Shown: positions 9,283-18,190 of the stretch, piece by piece | How positions within the stretch are numbered: position 1 is the stretch's first letter | How the letters are laid out: each line of letters opens with the position of its first letter | Assembly (NCBI GenBank): GCA_900317825.1 | Contig: ONIH01000001.1 | Span: 1 to 64,000 of the forward strand | Direction of reading: 5' to 3' | Length of the DNA: 64,000 nt | DNA from: an uncultured Lachnospiraceae bacterium | Lineage (GTDB): Bacteria > Bacillota > Clostridia > Lachnospirales > Lachnospiraceae | Notes under the pieces: model-generated | The model's database searches: none | Told to the model about the DNA's origin: nothing | Seen by the model: only the letters and a program-made list of their open reading frames with translations | Program-made: the position numbers and the translations under genes

Positions 9283-10067
9283 GAGACTGAGTTTATAAGG
9301 CTTTCAGGCAGATCTATCTTTGAGTAGAGTTCCCTGTACTGGTCGGCACTTAAGTCAACTACATAGTTTTTTACATAATTCTTATCAATGCCGTGTGACT
9401 GACAGTAGTCCACGGCTTTGTTATAGGCAGTGGCTGCTTCCTCGACCGAGCGGAAGATGCCGAGCCTTATGTAGCCGTTTATATGGATCTTTGCCTCGAA
9501 GCGGATCATTCCGTTATTATCTATCTGGCGGACGCCATTGTACGGGTTTATGACTATGACATTCTCGTAGCGCAGGTCAGTGGAGTCACCGTTTGCGAAG
9601 TCGTAGTCGACTCCCTTGACTGCGAAGTTCCTGATGCCGTACCGGGAAAAGAGTGAATACTGCGAGCCGTAGTCATTTACATACAGATGCCCGTCGTGGA
9701 TAAGAATCCGGTGGGTAGAGTAGTAGAAGAGATCGTCATTATCGAATTTCAGGATTCCGAAACCATCGAGAAAATACAGAAAATAGCCCTGCATCAGGTA
9801 GATAGGCGTCCGGATATATACATTGTGGTCCCGGTGATTTAAGATAGTAACGCACTTGTCGGTAGAGACTGTGGTGATGAAATTGCGGAAGTTCCAGATG
9901 GTGATAGTCGTGTCATCATAGAGCTTTAAAGCCTCATCTAAGGCCTTGCCAGCCATTTTTTCATCAGGGTAGCTTCCGATGGCGATATGCTTTTTATTAT
10001 GGTAGAAACTGACGCGGAAGCTGTCAGTGCCGTTTTTCAGCTTGGTTTTGTATATACCGTAGGACAT
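9279..10067 (-). CDS. AP2-domain protein with a decayed HNH-like motif
   Basis: A 262-residue cytoplasmic protein. Residues 1-50 (FRVSFYHNKKHIAIGSYPDE) and about 183-222 (FEAKIHINGYIRLGIFRSVE, then EAATAYNKAV) look like two AP2-type DNA-binding folds. Between them, residues 152-178 read GVDYDFANGDSTDLRYEN then VIVINPYNGV, which follows the spacing of an HNH homing endonuclease (VDH-x-NGD-x-x-D-x-R-x-x-N) but with Tyr in place of the first catalytic His. This suggests a former homing-type nuclease kept as a DNA-binding protein. No ribosome site is visible; TAAAAT with an upstream TG lies six bases before the ATG, so the message may be leaderless. It converges on pfk with overlapping stops. Function is not established. 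Confidence 0.65.
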   Translation of the reverse strand: MSYGIYKTKLKNGTDSFRVSFYHNKKHIAIGSYPDEKMAGKALDEALKLYDDTTITIWNFRNFITTVSTDKCVTILNHRDHNVYIRTPIYLMQGYFLYFLDGFGILKFDNDDLFYYSTHRILIHDGHLYVNDYGSQYSLFSRYGIRNFAVKGVDYDFANGDSTDLRYENVIVINPYNGVRQIDNNGMIRFEAKIHINGYIRLGIFRSVEEAATAYNKAVDYCQSHGIDKNYVKNYVVDLSADQYRELYSKIDLPESLINSVS

Positions 10068-10086
10068 GGATTTATTTTAACATATA

Positions 10087-10115
10087 TTGACGAAAAAGGG
10101 CATTTTATTTATAAT
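10087..10115 (+). promoter_or_regulatory. Strong sigma-A promoter of thrC
   Basis: TTGACG at 10087-10092 and a perfect TATAAT at 10110-10115 have the ideal 17-bp spacer. The leader to the thrC start is about 54 bases. Confidence 0.8.
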
Positions 10116-10175
10116 AGATGCGTTCGTGTGATACGGACAGTTGTCTTTTACAGAAACAGAAGGAGAAAGAAAAAG

Positions 10176-11663
10176 ATGAGCGTTGAATACGTAAGTACGA
10201 GAGATAAGAGTGACAGGGTCACGGCTTCACAGGCTATCCTGCAGGGACTTGCGCCGGATGGCGGTCTGTATGTGCCGACTGAGATCCCGAAGCTCGATAA
10301 GACTTTTGAAGAGCTCGCAGAGATGGATTACAGGCAGGTGGCCTACGAGGTCATGAAGCTGATGCTTTCAGACTTCACAGAGGCTGAGCTTAAGCACTGC
10401 ATCGACAGCGCCTACGACTCGAAGTTTGACACCGAGGAGATCGCGCCGCTGACATACGCTGACGGAGTTTATTATCTCGAGCTGTTCCATGGAAAGACGA
10501 TCGCTTTCAAGGACATGGCGCTCTCGATCCTGCCGCATCTGATGACGACTGCCGCAAAGAAGAACGATATAAAAAATGAGATCGTTATCCTTACAGCTAC
10601 ATCCGGAGATACCGGAAAGGCTGCTCTCGCAGGCTTTGCCGATGTGCCGGGAACGAAGATAATCGTATTTTTCCCTAAGGACGGCGTGTCTGATATCCAG
10701 AAGAGACAGATGGTGACCCAGACAGGGGACAATACTTTCGTAGTCGGCATCAATGGGAACTTCGACCAGGCGCAGACCGGTGTAAAGCAGATGTTCGGAG
10801 ACGAGGAGCTTAATAAAGAGCTTGACGCGCACGGTTTCCAGTTCTCATCGGCGAACTCTATAAATATCGGCCGCCTTGTACCGCAGATAGTCTACTACGT
10901 ATACGCATACACCCGCCTTCTGAAGGAAGGAAAGATTAAGAGCGGCGATAAGATAAATGTCACCGTTCCTACAGGAAACTTCGGCAACATCCTCGCCTGC
11001 TACTATGGAAAGCAGATGGGACTCCCTGTAGACAAGCTGATCTGCGCTTCGAACGAGAACAAAGTCCTTTACGATTTCTTCGGAACCGGAACCTATGATA
11101 AGAACCGCGAATTCCATCTGACCAGCTCACCTTCGATGGACATTCTTATCTCATCGAACCTCGAGCGTCTGATCTATAAAATAGCCGGAGAAGACGACAA
11201 GAAAGACAGCGAGTTCATGAAAGAGCTGAGTGTCGACGGCAAATACACGATCACACCTGAGATGAGAGCAAAATTATCCGACTTCTACGGGAATTTCGCA
11301 GACCAGGCTGAGACAAAGGCTGAGATAAAGAGAGTCTACGATGATACCGGATATGTGATCGATCCGCACACTGCAGTAGCAAGCGCTGTATATCAGAAGT
11401 ATCTAAAAGATACCGGAGATGATAAGCCTGTAGTCATCGCATCTACTGCCAGCCCTTATAAGTTCACGAGAACTGTAATGGAAGCTATCGGCCGTGATGA
11501 TAAAAATAAAACTGACCTCGAGCTGACCGATGACCTGTCAGAGGCTTCGAAGACGAAGATACCTCCAGCTATCGAAGAGATAAAGTCAGCGCCTGTACGT
11601 CATAAGACGATCTGTGAAGTCAGTGAAATGCCTACAGTAGTTAAGAAATTTTTAAATATCTGA
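10176..11663 (+). CDS. thrC: Threonine synthase
   Basis: PLP enzyme converting O-phosphohomoserine to threonine. The 495-residue length and start (VEYVSTRDKSDRVTASQAIL) match the longer branch of the family. The PLP lysine is probably Lys112 in GKTIAFKDMALS; TATSGDTGKAALAGFADVPG and TVPTGNFGNILACYYGKQMG supply cofactor and phosphate contacts. The start at 10176 follows AGGAG and the promoter at 10087; in-frame codons upstream lie before the promoter and are not used. It is monocistronic: a bidirectional terminator follows 20 bases after the stop. Confidence 0.95.
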   Translation: MSVEYVSTRDKSDRVTASQAILQGLAPDGGLYVPTEIPKLDKTFEELAEMDYRQVAYEVMKLMLSDFTEAELKHCIDSAYDSKFDTEEIAPLTYADGVYYLELFHGKTIAFKDMALSILPHLMTTAAKKNDIKNEIVILTATSGDTGKAALAGFADVPGTKIIVFFPKDGVSDIQKRQMVTQTGDNTFVVGINGNFDQAQTGVKQMFGDEELNKELDAHGFQFSSANSINIGRLVPQIVYYVYAYTRLLKEGKIKSGDKINVTVPTGNFGNILACYYGKQMGLPVDKLICASNENKVLYDFFGTGTYDKNREFHLTSSPSMDILISSNLERLIYKIAGEDDKKDSEFMKELSVDGKYTITPEMRAKLSDFYGNFADQAETKAEIKRVYDDTGYVIDPHTAVASAVYQKYLKDTGDDKPVVIASTASPYKFTRTVMEAIGRDDKNKTDLELTDDLSEASKTKIPPAIEEIKSAPVRHKTICEVSEMPTVVKKFLNI

Positions 11664-11677
11664 AAATAGAACAGATC

Positions 11678-11708
11678 AAAAAAGAGCCGCCCGATGTGGG
11701 CGGCTTTT
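11678..11708. terminator. Bidirectional terminator between thrC and the CheX-like gene
   Basis: An 8-bp stem (AGCCGCCC at 11685-11692, GGGCGGCT at 11698-11705) has T on its right and six A on its left, so it can serve both converging transcripts. Confidence 0.85.
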
Positions 11709-11709
11709 G

Positions 11710-12621
11710 TTATGCTTCTTTTTTGTCTTCCTCGCCAGGAAGGGAACTGACTATGAAATAGATTGTTCCGAACGGGTAGATGATAGGAACTATGAAAGCG
11801 TCATCTGAGAGCTTCAGGCTCTTTTCTTCTGTGTGCCCCGGCGGGTCAAGCTCGGCTTCCTTTGAATAGGTATTTGACATATTTACCGAGAAGAGTCCGT
11901 TGTGGAGATTTATGAAATCCTCGAGCGAAGCCTTGACGTATTCATTGAACTCGTTGAAGTCCATCTTCGCGTATCTGCCGGCGAAAGCAATGGCTGTATC
12001 TGGCTCCATATCTATAGCTGTAAGGAGCGGCAGCACACCGGTGATCCGCTGTGTGATGCAGTAGTTCGTGTCATACGAAGTGACAAATACCGGAGTCAGC
12101 GGAGTGAAATCGAATCCGATGAACCTGACTAAGTCATTGAACAGGAGGTTCATGTAGATCAGCATATTCTTCGGGATCGGTCTGCCGGTCTGCTCGAAGA
12201 ATTTGTTCACGAGCTGCATCGTCTCATCCGGGATCTCATTCGATTCCGTACCGTACTTCAGCTCGTTCTCCTGTTGGTAGCCGAGGAGCAGCTCCTCCAG
12301 CTGGTTATTCGTCAGGGCGCCCATGTCCACGAGGTTCTGACCTAACAGGAGGTAGTCAGGAGACTGGGTATTCAGCAGTTCATTCAGCTGATCCTCGAAT
12401 AGGTAATTCCTCTCGATGGCGATCTGTCCGAAATGCTTGTCCTCACGTGTCTGTAAGAAGCAGACCTCGTTCACTTCCTCAGCTGTCATATAGCCCATGT
12501 GCATCGCGAGGGTGCCGAGCTTTATGTGAACGTCTGACAGATGCGAGATGGCCTCAGTCAGCTGCTTCGGAGTGACGGCGTTCTTACTTAACAGGTAACT
12601 TCCAAAAAATTGTGCGTACAT
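11710..12621 (-). CDS. CheX-like chemotaxis phosphatase with N-terminal helical module
   Basis: A 303-residue cytoplasmic protein. The first 125 residues contain repeated LLSKNAVTPKQLTEAI and LVDMGALTNNQLEELL units that resemble MshEN-type helical repeats, which in other proteins bind cyclic di-GMP. The last 150 residues resemble CheC/CheX phosphatases: DFINLHNG supplies the D-x-x-N dephosphorylation motif. CheX removes phosphate from CheY-P. The gene begins one base after the CheY-like receiver gene, so the pair very likely works together. The phosphatase call is moderate and the MshEN comparison tentative, both made from pattern alone. Confidence 0.6.
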   Translation of the reverse strand: MYAQFFGSYLLSKNAVTPKQLTEAISHLSDVHIKLGTLAMHMGYMTAEEVNEVCFLQTREDKHFGQIAIERNYLFEDQLNELLNTQSPDYLLLGQNLVDMGALTNNQLEELLLGYQQENELKYGTESNEIPDETMQLVNKFFEQTGRPIPKNMLIYMNLLFNDLVRFIGFDFTPLTPVFVTSYDTNYCITQRITGVLPLLTAIDMEPDTAIAFAGRYAKMDFNEFNEYVKASLEDFINLHNGLFSVNMSNTYSKEAELDPPGHTEEKSLKLSDDAFIVPIIYPFGTIYFIVSSLPGEEDKKEA

Positions 12622-12622
12622 A

Positions 12623-13000
12623 TCATTCTCCCCCTAAGTATTTGACTAAAAGCTGCTGTATCAGTTCGTCCTTTACCGGCTTCTGCACGAAGTCTATGGC
12701 ACCTGCCTGAACAGCTGCTGTAAGCTGCTTCTGGGTTCCGATGGAAGAGACGATGATTATCTTCGCATCCTTGTCTTTCTTTGTGATCTCAAGAGTGGCA
12801 AGGATCCCATCGCGCACCGGCATTACTATGTCTAAAAAAGTAAGGTCAGGCTTTTCTTCTTCGTACTTGCTGACGGCTTCCTTTCCGTTGGCAGCCTCTA
12901 TGAATACAGGGCTGTCGAGATAGAGGGCTATAACGTCCTTAAGCTGCTGCCTTGCAAGGATCGAATCATCACCTATAAGGATTTTTGCGTTTTCTTTCAT
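12623..13000 (-). CDS. Single-domain CheY-like response regulator
   Basis: A 125-residue stand-alone receiver domain. Acidic pocket residues Asp11-Asp12, phosphoacceptor Asp57 (TFLDIVMP), Ser86 in the switch position and Lys107 (FVQKPV) are all present, so it should be phosphorylated by a histidine kinase. There is no output domain, so it acts by binding a partner. It is followed after one base by the CheX-like gene, its probable phosphatase, and is preceded after 20 bases by a small membrane protein gene. No kinase is encoded nearby. Confidence 0.88.
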   Translation of the reverse strand: MKENAKILIGDDSILARQQLKDVIALYLDSPVFIEAANGKEAVSKYEEEKPDLTFLDIVMPVRDGILATLEITKKDKDAKIIIVSSIGTQKQLTAAVQAGAIDFVQKPVKDELIQQLLVKYLGGE

Positions 13001-13020
13001 GTCTGTTTTCCTCTTTTATA

Positions 13021-13401
13021 TCATATATAGATATCTGGTTTGAAATACTTCTCCTTCGCCTTCTTCAGGAAAACTGTAAAATACAGCCAGGCTGCAAGAA
13101 AAATGAGAAGCATTACTATACCAAAAATATTACCGCTTTTTTTGTCCAAAGGCAATACTTTTATGTCAGCCAGGAAGCATAAAATTCCGCTGACAACACT
13201 TACGACAGCGAAGATCACCGTTTTCGGGAACATATATGCGGCAAAACCGCTCTTGTCCTCGCATCTGTCCATCTCTTCCTTTGCCAGAAAAATGGCCGGG
13301 ACTTCCTGCTCTTTTTTCATCCTGAACGCCGAATAGAGAAGGTAGGCGCCCAGAGCTGCTATGATCAGATCGAAGATCAGCATTACATCGAAGTTCTTCA
13401 T
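13021..13401 (-). CDS. Small membrane protein, three predicted helices
   Basis: I do not recognise this 126-residue protein. It has three hydrophobic helices: about residues 5-26 (MLIFDLIIAALGAYLLYSAF), 62-80 (VIFAVVSVVSGILCFLADI) and 92-112 (FGIVMLLIFLAAWLYFTVFL), a basic C-terminus, and a charged loop with EEMDRCEDKSG between the first two. Its ribosome site GAAAGGT lies in the last codons of citrate synthase six bases away, and the CheY-like gene follows after 20 bases, so it belongs to that operon. Confidence 0.6.
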   Translation of the reverse strand: MKNFDVMLIFDLIIAALGAYLLYSAFRMKKEQEVPAIFLAKEEMDRCEDKSGFAAYMFPKTVIFAVVSVVSGILCFLADIKVLPLDKKSGNIFGIVMLLIFLAAWLYFTVFLKKAKEKYFKPDIYI

Positions 13402-13407
13402 GCTGTG

Positions 13408-14769
13408 TTACCTTTCGTCTATAGGAACATACTCTCTGTGCTCTGCTACAGTCATGTAAGCAGGACGCATGATCTTATCGTGGTGACAGATCTCTTCCAT
13501 GCGGTGAGCCGACCATCCTGCGATTCGCGCGATAGCGAATATAGGAGTGAAGAGCTCTATCGGAAGACCGAGCATCTGATATACGAATCCACTGAAAAAA
13601 TCTACGTTCGGACTGACACCCTTATAGATTTTTCTCTCTTCGGAGATGATCTGCGGCGCAAGCCTCTCGACGAGCGAGTAGAGGGCGTATTCCTTCTCGT
13701 AGCCTTTGGCCTCGGCGAGCTGCTCTACATATCCCTGGAAGATAACTGCACGCGGATCTGAAATGGAGTAGACGGCGTGTCCTATACCATAGATGAGTCC
13801 GGCGTGATCGAAGGCTTCCTTATGGAGCAGGGCACGTAAGTATGTGCCGACTTCTTCCTCGTCGGTCCAGTCCTTTACATGCTTCTTCAGGTCTGCGAAC
13901 ATTTTTACGACTTTGATATTCGCGCCGCCGTGACGAGGTCCCTTAAGTGAACCGAGGGCAGCTGCGATAGCTGAATACGTGTCCGTTCCCGATGAAGATA
14001 CTAGATGAGTAGTAAAAGTCGAGTTATTTCCGCCGCCGTGCTCTGCGTGAAGGATCAGAGCCACGTCTAAAAGCTTTGCCTCGAGTGGCGTGAAGCTGGA
14101 GTCGTCTCTAAGACAGTGGAGGATATTCTCTGCCGTCGAGTACTCTTTCTTCGGACGGTGTATGATAAGCGAGTCGCCCTTGCTGTAGTAGCGGTATGCC
14201 TGATAGCCGTATACCGAGAGCAGCGGGAACATCGCGATCAGCTGAAGGCACTGTCTTAAGACGTTCTCCTCGCTGATATCATCCGGATTATCGTCGTATG
14301 AATAAAGTGCGAGGACCGACCGGGCAAGTGAATTCATCATGTCGTTCGACGGTTTCTTCAGGATAGAATCGCGGACGAAATTCTTCGGGAGGGTCCTGTA
14401 TGAGGACAGCAGTTTCATGAAATCATGGAGCTGCTGCTTTGTAGGAAGCTCTCCGAAAAGGAGCAGATAAGTGATCTCCTCGAAGCCGAAGTGGTTATCC
14501 GGTTTGATATTCTTTACGATGTCCTGGACGTTATAGCCTCTGTAGTAGAGCTCGCCCGGGATCGGGACATTTTTTCCGTCGATGACACGCTGTGAGTTCA
14601 CCTCGGAAATATTCGTGATGCCGACTAAGACACCCTTTCCGTTTAAGTCCCTGAGTCCGCGCTTTACGCCGTATTCGGTGTAGAGCTCCGGGTTCACATA
14701 AGAAGCCTTCTCTGTAAGGCTCGCGAGTTTTTCTATCTCTGGTGTGATCTTACTGTAACTCGATGGCAA
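13408..14769 (-). CDS. gltA: Citrate synthase
   Basis: Condenses oxaloacetate and acetyl-CoA to citrate. The core is standard: RGLRDLNGKGVLVGIT near the N-terminus, PGELYYRGYNVQDIV, catalytic His in HAEHGGGNNSTFTTHLV, GSLKGPRHGGANIKV, and the C-terminal PNVDFFSGFVYQMLGLP with its catalytic Asp. I place the start at TTG 14769 (MPSSYSKITPEI), which follows GCGAGG; an upstream TTG at 14808 has no ribosome site and adds a 13-residue basic stretch not typical of the family. It faces pckA across about 210 bases, so two oxaloacetate-using enzymes share a control region. Its transcript probably continues into the membrane, CheY-like and CheX-like genes. Confidence 0.92.
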   Translation of the reverse strand: MPSSYSKITPEIEKLASLTEKASYVNPELYTEYGVKRGLRDLNGKGVLVGITNISEVNSQRVIDGKNVPIPGELYYRGYNVQDIVKNIKPDNHFGFEEITYLLLFGELPTKQQLHDFMKLLSSYRTLPKNFVRDSILKKPSNDMMNSLARSVLALYSYDDNPDDISEENVLRQCLQLIAMFPLLSVYGYQAYRYYSKGDSLIIHRPKKEYSTAENILHCLRDDSSFTPLEAKLLDVALILHAEHGGGNNSTFTTHLVSSSGTDTYSAIAAALGSLKGPRHGGANIKVVKMFADLKKHVKDWTDEEEVGTYLRALLHKEAFDHAGLIYGIGHAVYSISDPRAVIFQGYVEQLAEAKGYEKEYALYSLVERLAPQIISEERKIYKGVSPNVDFFSGFVYQMLGLPIELFTPIFAIARIAGWSAHRMEEICHHDKIMRPAYMTVAEHREYVPIDER

Positions 14770-14901
14770 TACGTACCTCGCTTTCTTTCTTCTTTTCCAT
14801 GTGTACAAATATAAGAACTATTTTATCAGTTTTAGAAAATTTTTACAAGCAGACGGGAGGGTATTTTAGAGACACTTAACAAATTTAGTCCGGATTTAAT
14901 G

Positions 14902-14929
14902 TTGATTTTTCAAGTTAATACGTTATAAT
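14902..14929 (+). promoter_or_regulatory. Promoter of pckA
   Basis: TTGATT at 14902-14907 and perfect TATAAT at 14924-14929 are 16 bp apart, 52 bases before the pckA start codon. Confidence 0.65.
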
Positions 14930-14981
14930 AGTTTTCGGTACTTTTAAAAATACAATCACAAAATCAGAAAGAGGTTATCAA

Positions 14982-16592
14982 ATGGCTAATATCGATCTGA
15001 CACAGTACGGAATCACCGGTACGACCGAAATCGTCTACAACCCTTCTTACGAAGAGCTGTACAAGGAGGAGACTGATCCTTCTCTTACTGGCTATGAGGT
15101 CGGCCATAACACAGAGCTCGGCGCTGTAGACGTATTCACAGGTATCTACACCGGCCGTTCTCCTAAGGATAAATTCATCGTTATGGATGATAATTCAAAG
15201 GATACCGTATGGTGGAACACTCCTGAGTATCCTAACGACAACCACGCTGCTTCACAGGAAGCCTGGACCGCTGTTAAGGATATCGCTAAGAAAGAGCTCT
15301 CAAACAAGAAGCTTTATGTAGTAGATGGTTTCTGCGGTGCAAACAAGGATACCAGAATGGCTGTCCGTTTCATCATGGAAGTAGCATGGCAGGCACATTT
15401 CGTTAAGAATATGTTCATCCGTCCTACAGAAGAAGAGCAGGCAAACTTCAAGCCTGATTTCATCGTATACAACGCTTCAAAGGCAAAGGTTGAGAACTAC
15501 AAAGAGCTTGGTCTTAACTCAGAGACAGCTGTAGTATTCAACATCACAAGCCACGAGCAGGTTATCATCAATACCTGGTATGGCGGCGAGATGAAGAAGG
15601 GTATGTTCTCTATGATGAACTACTACCTTCCTCTGAAGGGCATCGCTTCAATGCACTGCTCAGCAAACACAGATTACAACGGCGAGCATACATCTATCTT
15701 CTTCGGACTTTCAGGAACAGGAAAGACCACTCTTTCTACTGACCCTAAGAGACTTCTGATCGGTGATGATGAGCACGGCTGGGACGACAACGGTGTATTC
15801 AACCTCGAGGGAGGCTGCTACGCAAAGGTTATCGACCTTGATAAGGATGCTGAGCCTGATATCTATGGCGCTATCAAGAGAGACGCTCTTCTTGAGAACG
15901 TTACTGTAGATGACAAGACCGGAAAGCTCGATTTCACAGATAAGTCTGTTACTGAGAACACCCGTGTTTCTTATCCTATCTACCATATCGAGAAGATCGT
16001 TAAGCCTATCTCTCACGGACCGGCTGCAGAGAACGTTATCTTCCTTTCAGCTGATGCATTCGGAGTTCTTCCTCCTGTATCTATCCTTACACCGGAGCAG
16101 ACAAAGTACTACTTCCTGTCAGGATTCACTGCAAAGCTGGCTGGTACAGAGAGAGGTATCACAGAGCCTACTCCTACATTCTCAGCTTGCTTCGGACAGG
16201 CTTTCCTCGAGCTTCATCCTACAAAGTACGCTGAAGAGCTCGTTAAGAAGATGAACAAGAGCGGCGCTAAGGCTTATCTTGTTAATACAGGATGGAACGG
16301 AACTGGAAAGAGAATTTCTATCAAGGATACCAGAGGCATCATCACAGCTATCCAGAGCGGTGACGTTGACAAGGCTCCTACAAAGAAGATCCCTTACTTT
16401 GATTTCGAGGTTCCGACTGAGCTTCCAGGCGTAGACCCGGCTATCCTCGATCCTCGTGATACATATAAGGATGCATCTGAGTGGGATGCAAAGGCTAAGG
16501 ACCTCGCACAGAGATTCATCAAGAACTTCAAGAAGTATGAAGGCAACGACGCTGGTAAGGCACTTGTACCAGCAGGCCCTCATCTCGACTGA
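14982..16592 (+). CDS. pckA: Phosphoenolpyruvate carboxykinase (ATP)
   Basis: Interconverts oxaloacetate + ATP and PEP + CO2 + ADP; in anaerobes it often runs toward oxaloacetate. The 536-residue protein has the ATP-type P-loop [16 protein letters not shown] (about residues 239-254), the metal-binding [20 protein letters not shown] segment, [12 protein letters not shown], and the C-terminal [11 protein letters not shown] block. Codon use is strongly biased toward a narrow set, as in the mdxE-like gene at 42.5 kb, which suggests very high expression. GAAAGAGG precedes the start by six bases. It is transcribed alone and ends in a hairpin terminator. Confidence 0.97.
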   Translation: MANIDLTQYGITGTTEIVYNPSYEELYKEETDPSLTGYEVGHNTELGAVDVFTGIYTGRSPKDKFIVMDDNSKDTVWWNTPEYPNDNHAASQEAWTAVKDIAKKELSNKKLYVVDGFCGANKDTRMAVRFIMEVAWQAHFVKNMFIRPTEEEQANFKPDFIVYNASKAKVENYKELGLNSETAVVFNITSHEQVIINTWYGGEMKKGMFSMMNYYLPLKGIASMHCSANTDYNGEHTSIFFGLSGTGKTTLSTDPKRLLIGDDEHGWDDNGVFNLEGGCYAKVIDLDKDAEPDIYGAIKRDALLENVTVDDKTGKLDFTDKSVTENTRVSYPIYHIEKIVKPISHGPAAENVIFLSADAFGVLPPVSILTPEQTKYYFLSGFTAKLAGTERGITEPTPTFSACFGQAFLELHPTKYAEELVKKMNKSGAKAYLVNTGWNGTGKRISIKDTRGIITAIQSGDVDKAPTKKIPYFDFEVPTELPGVDPAILDPRDTYKDASEWDAKAKDLAQRFIKNFKKYEGNDAGKALVPAGPHLD

Positions 16593-16624
16593 TGAAAAAA
16601 GGGACAGGTTCATTTTTTATCTTT
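16591..16624 (+). repeat. GGGACAG-type repeat, copy 1 (imperfect)
   Basis: Directly after the pckA stop, GATGAAAAAAGGGACAGG is followed by an imperfect inverted arm ending in TTTTTTATC. The first 15 bases equal those of copy 2 about 110 bases downstream. With its A- and T-rich flanks it could also serve as a weak terminator. Confidence 0.55.
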
Positions 16625-16644
16625 TTCGAACAATAAGATCGCAG

Positions 16645-16675
16645 CAGAGACCCCACGAGGGTCTCTGTTTTTTTT
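16645..16675 (+). terminator. Terminator of pckA
   Basis: A 9-bp perfect stem (CAGAGACCC at 16645-16653, GGGTCTCTG at 16659-16667) with a 5-base loop runs into eight T. Confidence 0.9.
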
Positions 16676-16676
16676 C

Positions 16677-16705
16677 TTGACAGGCCTTCCTCTACATACT
16701 ATGAT
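16677..16705 (+). promoter_or_regulatory. Promoter of mgtE, abutting the pckA terminator
   Basis: TTGACA at 16677-16682 lies just after the terminator T-run; TATGAT at 16700-16705 follows a 17-bp spacer. The last three bases of the -10 are the first three of the copy 2 palindrome. Confidence 0.6.
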
Positions 16706-16734
16706 GAAAAAAGGGACCTGTCCCTTTTTTCATC
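16703..16734 (+). repeat. GGGACAG-type perfect palindrome, copy 2
   Basis: Two exact 15-base arms (GATGAAAAAAGGGAC and its complement) flank a 2-base centre. The same AAAAAGGGAC core occurs after pckA and between fabF and fabZ, which suggests a dispersed repeat family. It covers the expected start of the mgtE transcript. Confidence 0.7.
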
Positions 16735-16772
16735 TTTGTGATAGACTGTTGGCAGACAGGAGGTGCAAAGTT

Positions 16773-18164
16773 ATGAATGATGTCAATTCTTCTACAGTGT
16801 TCGGGGAGAAGATTCTAAAGATTGTACGAAGCAACTCGTCGCCGAAAGTAAAGTCAGAAGACCTAAAAGACTTCCATGCCGGAGATATAGCAGCGGCGAT
16901 GAGTGGGATGTCCGAGAAGGAGAGAGGCATCATCTACCGGCTGTTGGATATCGACACCCTGTCTGAGGTGTTCGAGTATGCGGACGAGGATGCCCTGGAA
17001 TATATCGGAGAGCTTGATCCAAAGAAAGCGGCTCAGGTACTCGAGAGGATGGAACCGGATGATGCGGTAGATCTTCTAAAAGCGTCAGATCCGAAGCAGA
17101 GCAGAGCCTTTATAGAGTTGATGGATTCCGATGCGAAGAAGGATATCATGGCTCTTGCGGCATATGATGAGGATACTATCGGAAGCCGAATGACTACGAA
17201 CTTCGTGACTGTGGGAAATTCACTCACGATACAGGAAGCTATGAAGTCTGTGGTATCTCAGGCGGCAGAGCATGATAATGTATCGGTCATCTACATCCTG
17301 GATGAACATGGCGTCTATGACGGGGCCCTGGATCTAAAGGATCTGATCGTAGCCAGGCAGAATACATCACTTGAGGAAATCGTCTCGACGACCTATCCGT
17401 ATGTGTACGCAGATGAGAAAATAGAGGATTGCCTGCCTACATTAAAGGACTATTCAGAGGAATCGATTCCAGTCCTCTCTGATGATAATCATATCCTGGG
17501 AGTTGTAACACTGCAGGACGTCATGGAGACTATGGATGACGAGATGAACGAGGACTATGCAAAGCTCGGCGGACTCTCGGCAGAGGAGGATCTGGAGGAA
17601 CCGGTGAAGCTTAGCATGAAGAAGCGCCTGCCATGGCTGATGCTTCTGATGTATCTGGGGCTTATAGTATCATCGGTAGTCGGTATGTATGAGCAGGTGG
17701 TAGCGAAGCTTACGATGATTATGGCATTCCAGTCGATGATACTTGATATGTCGGGAAATGTCGGCACGCAGTCGCTTGCCGTGACGATCAGGGTGCTGAT
17801 GGATGAGAAGCTTACAGGGAAGCAGAAGGCAGGACTTGTTTTCAAGGAGATGAGGGTAGGCTTCCTAAATGGAGCAGTGCTGGGCGTTCTGGCACTGGGT
17901 ACGATAGGCGCCTATATCATGCTGATACGCAAATATCCGGCGCCGATGGCATTTGCAGTTTCTGCCTGCATCGGTATCTCCCTTATCGTGGCGATGACGA
18001 TCTCAAGCCTTGTCGGAACCGGAGTACCTATCTTCTTTAAAAAGATAAAAATAGACCCAGCAGTAGCATCCGGGCCGCTCATCACGACGATTACAGACCT
18101 CGTCGGAGTGGTGACCTACTACAGTCTGGCGTGGTTTATGCTGATACATGTACTGCATATGTGA
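16773..18164 (+). CDS. mgtE: MgtE-type magnesium transporter
   Basis: Mg2+-selective channel of the inner membrane gated by cytosolic Mg2+. The 463-residue protein has the usual order: N-terminal superhelical domain (about 1-130, with VLERMEPDDAVDLL), two CBS domains (about 140-260, first at TIGSRMTTNFVTV), and five membrane helices from about residue 285, including FQSMILDMSGNVGTQSLAVT, the family signature lining the pore. ATG at 16773 is chosen because AGGAGG lies just upstream; earlier in-frame codons fall within the repeat. The leader is only about 60 bases and shows no M-box riboswitch. Confidence 0.95.
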   Translation: MNDVNSSTVFGEKILKIVRSNSSPKVKSEDLKDFHAGDIAAAMSGMSEKERGIIYRLLDIDTLSEVFEYADEDALEYIGELDPKKAAQVLERMEPDDAVDLLKASDPKQSRAFIELMDSDAKKDIMALAAYDEDTIGSRMTTNFVTVGNSLTIQEAMKSVVSQAAEHDNVSVIYILDEHGVYDGALDLKDLIVARQNTSLEEIVSTTYPYVYADEKIEDCLPTLKDYSEESIPVLSDDNHILGVVTLQDVMETMDDEMNEDYAKLGGLSAEEDLEEPVKLSMKKRLPWLMLLMYLGLIVSSVVGMYEQVVAKLTMIMAFQSMILDMSGNVGTQSLAVTIRVLMDEKLTGKQKAGLVFKEMRVGFLNGAVLGVLALGTIGAYIMLIRKYPAPMAFAVSACIGISLIVAMTISSLVGTGVPIFFKKIKIDPAVASGPLITTITDLVGVVTYYSLAWFMLIHVLHM

Positions 18165-18187
18165 AAAAAAACCCTCCTAAAGGGAGG
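18164..18187 (-). terminator. Terminator of the CDF transporter gene
   Basis: On the minus strand a short CCTCC/GGAGG stem is followed by eight T (A run at 18164-18171). It overlaps the last base of mgtE and may stop convergent readthrough. Confidence 0.7.
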
Positions 18188-18190
18188 CTG

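Noticed and set aside
13040..13761. Plus-strand frames opposite the small membrane protein and citrate synthase
   Set aside because: No ribosome sites and sequences are antisense readings of well supported minus-strand genes.
16706..16772. M-box magnesium riboswitch before mgtE
   Set aside because: The leader is about 60 bases, far too short, and contains only the GGGACAG palindrome.
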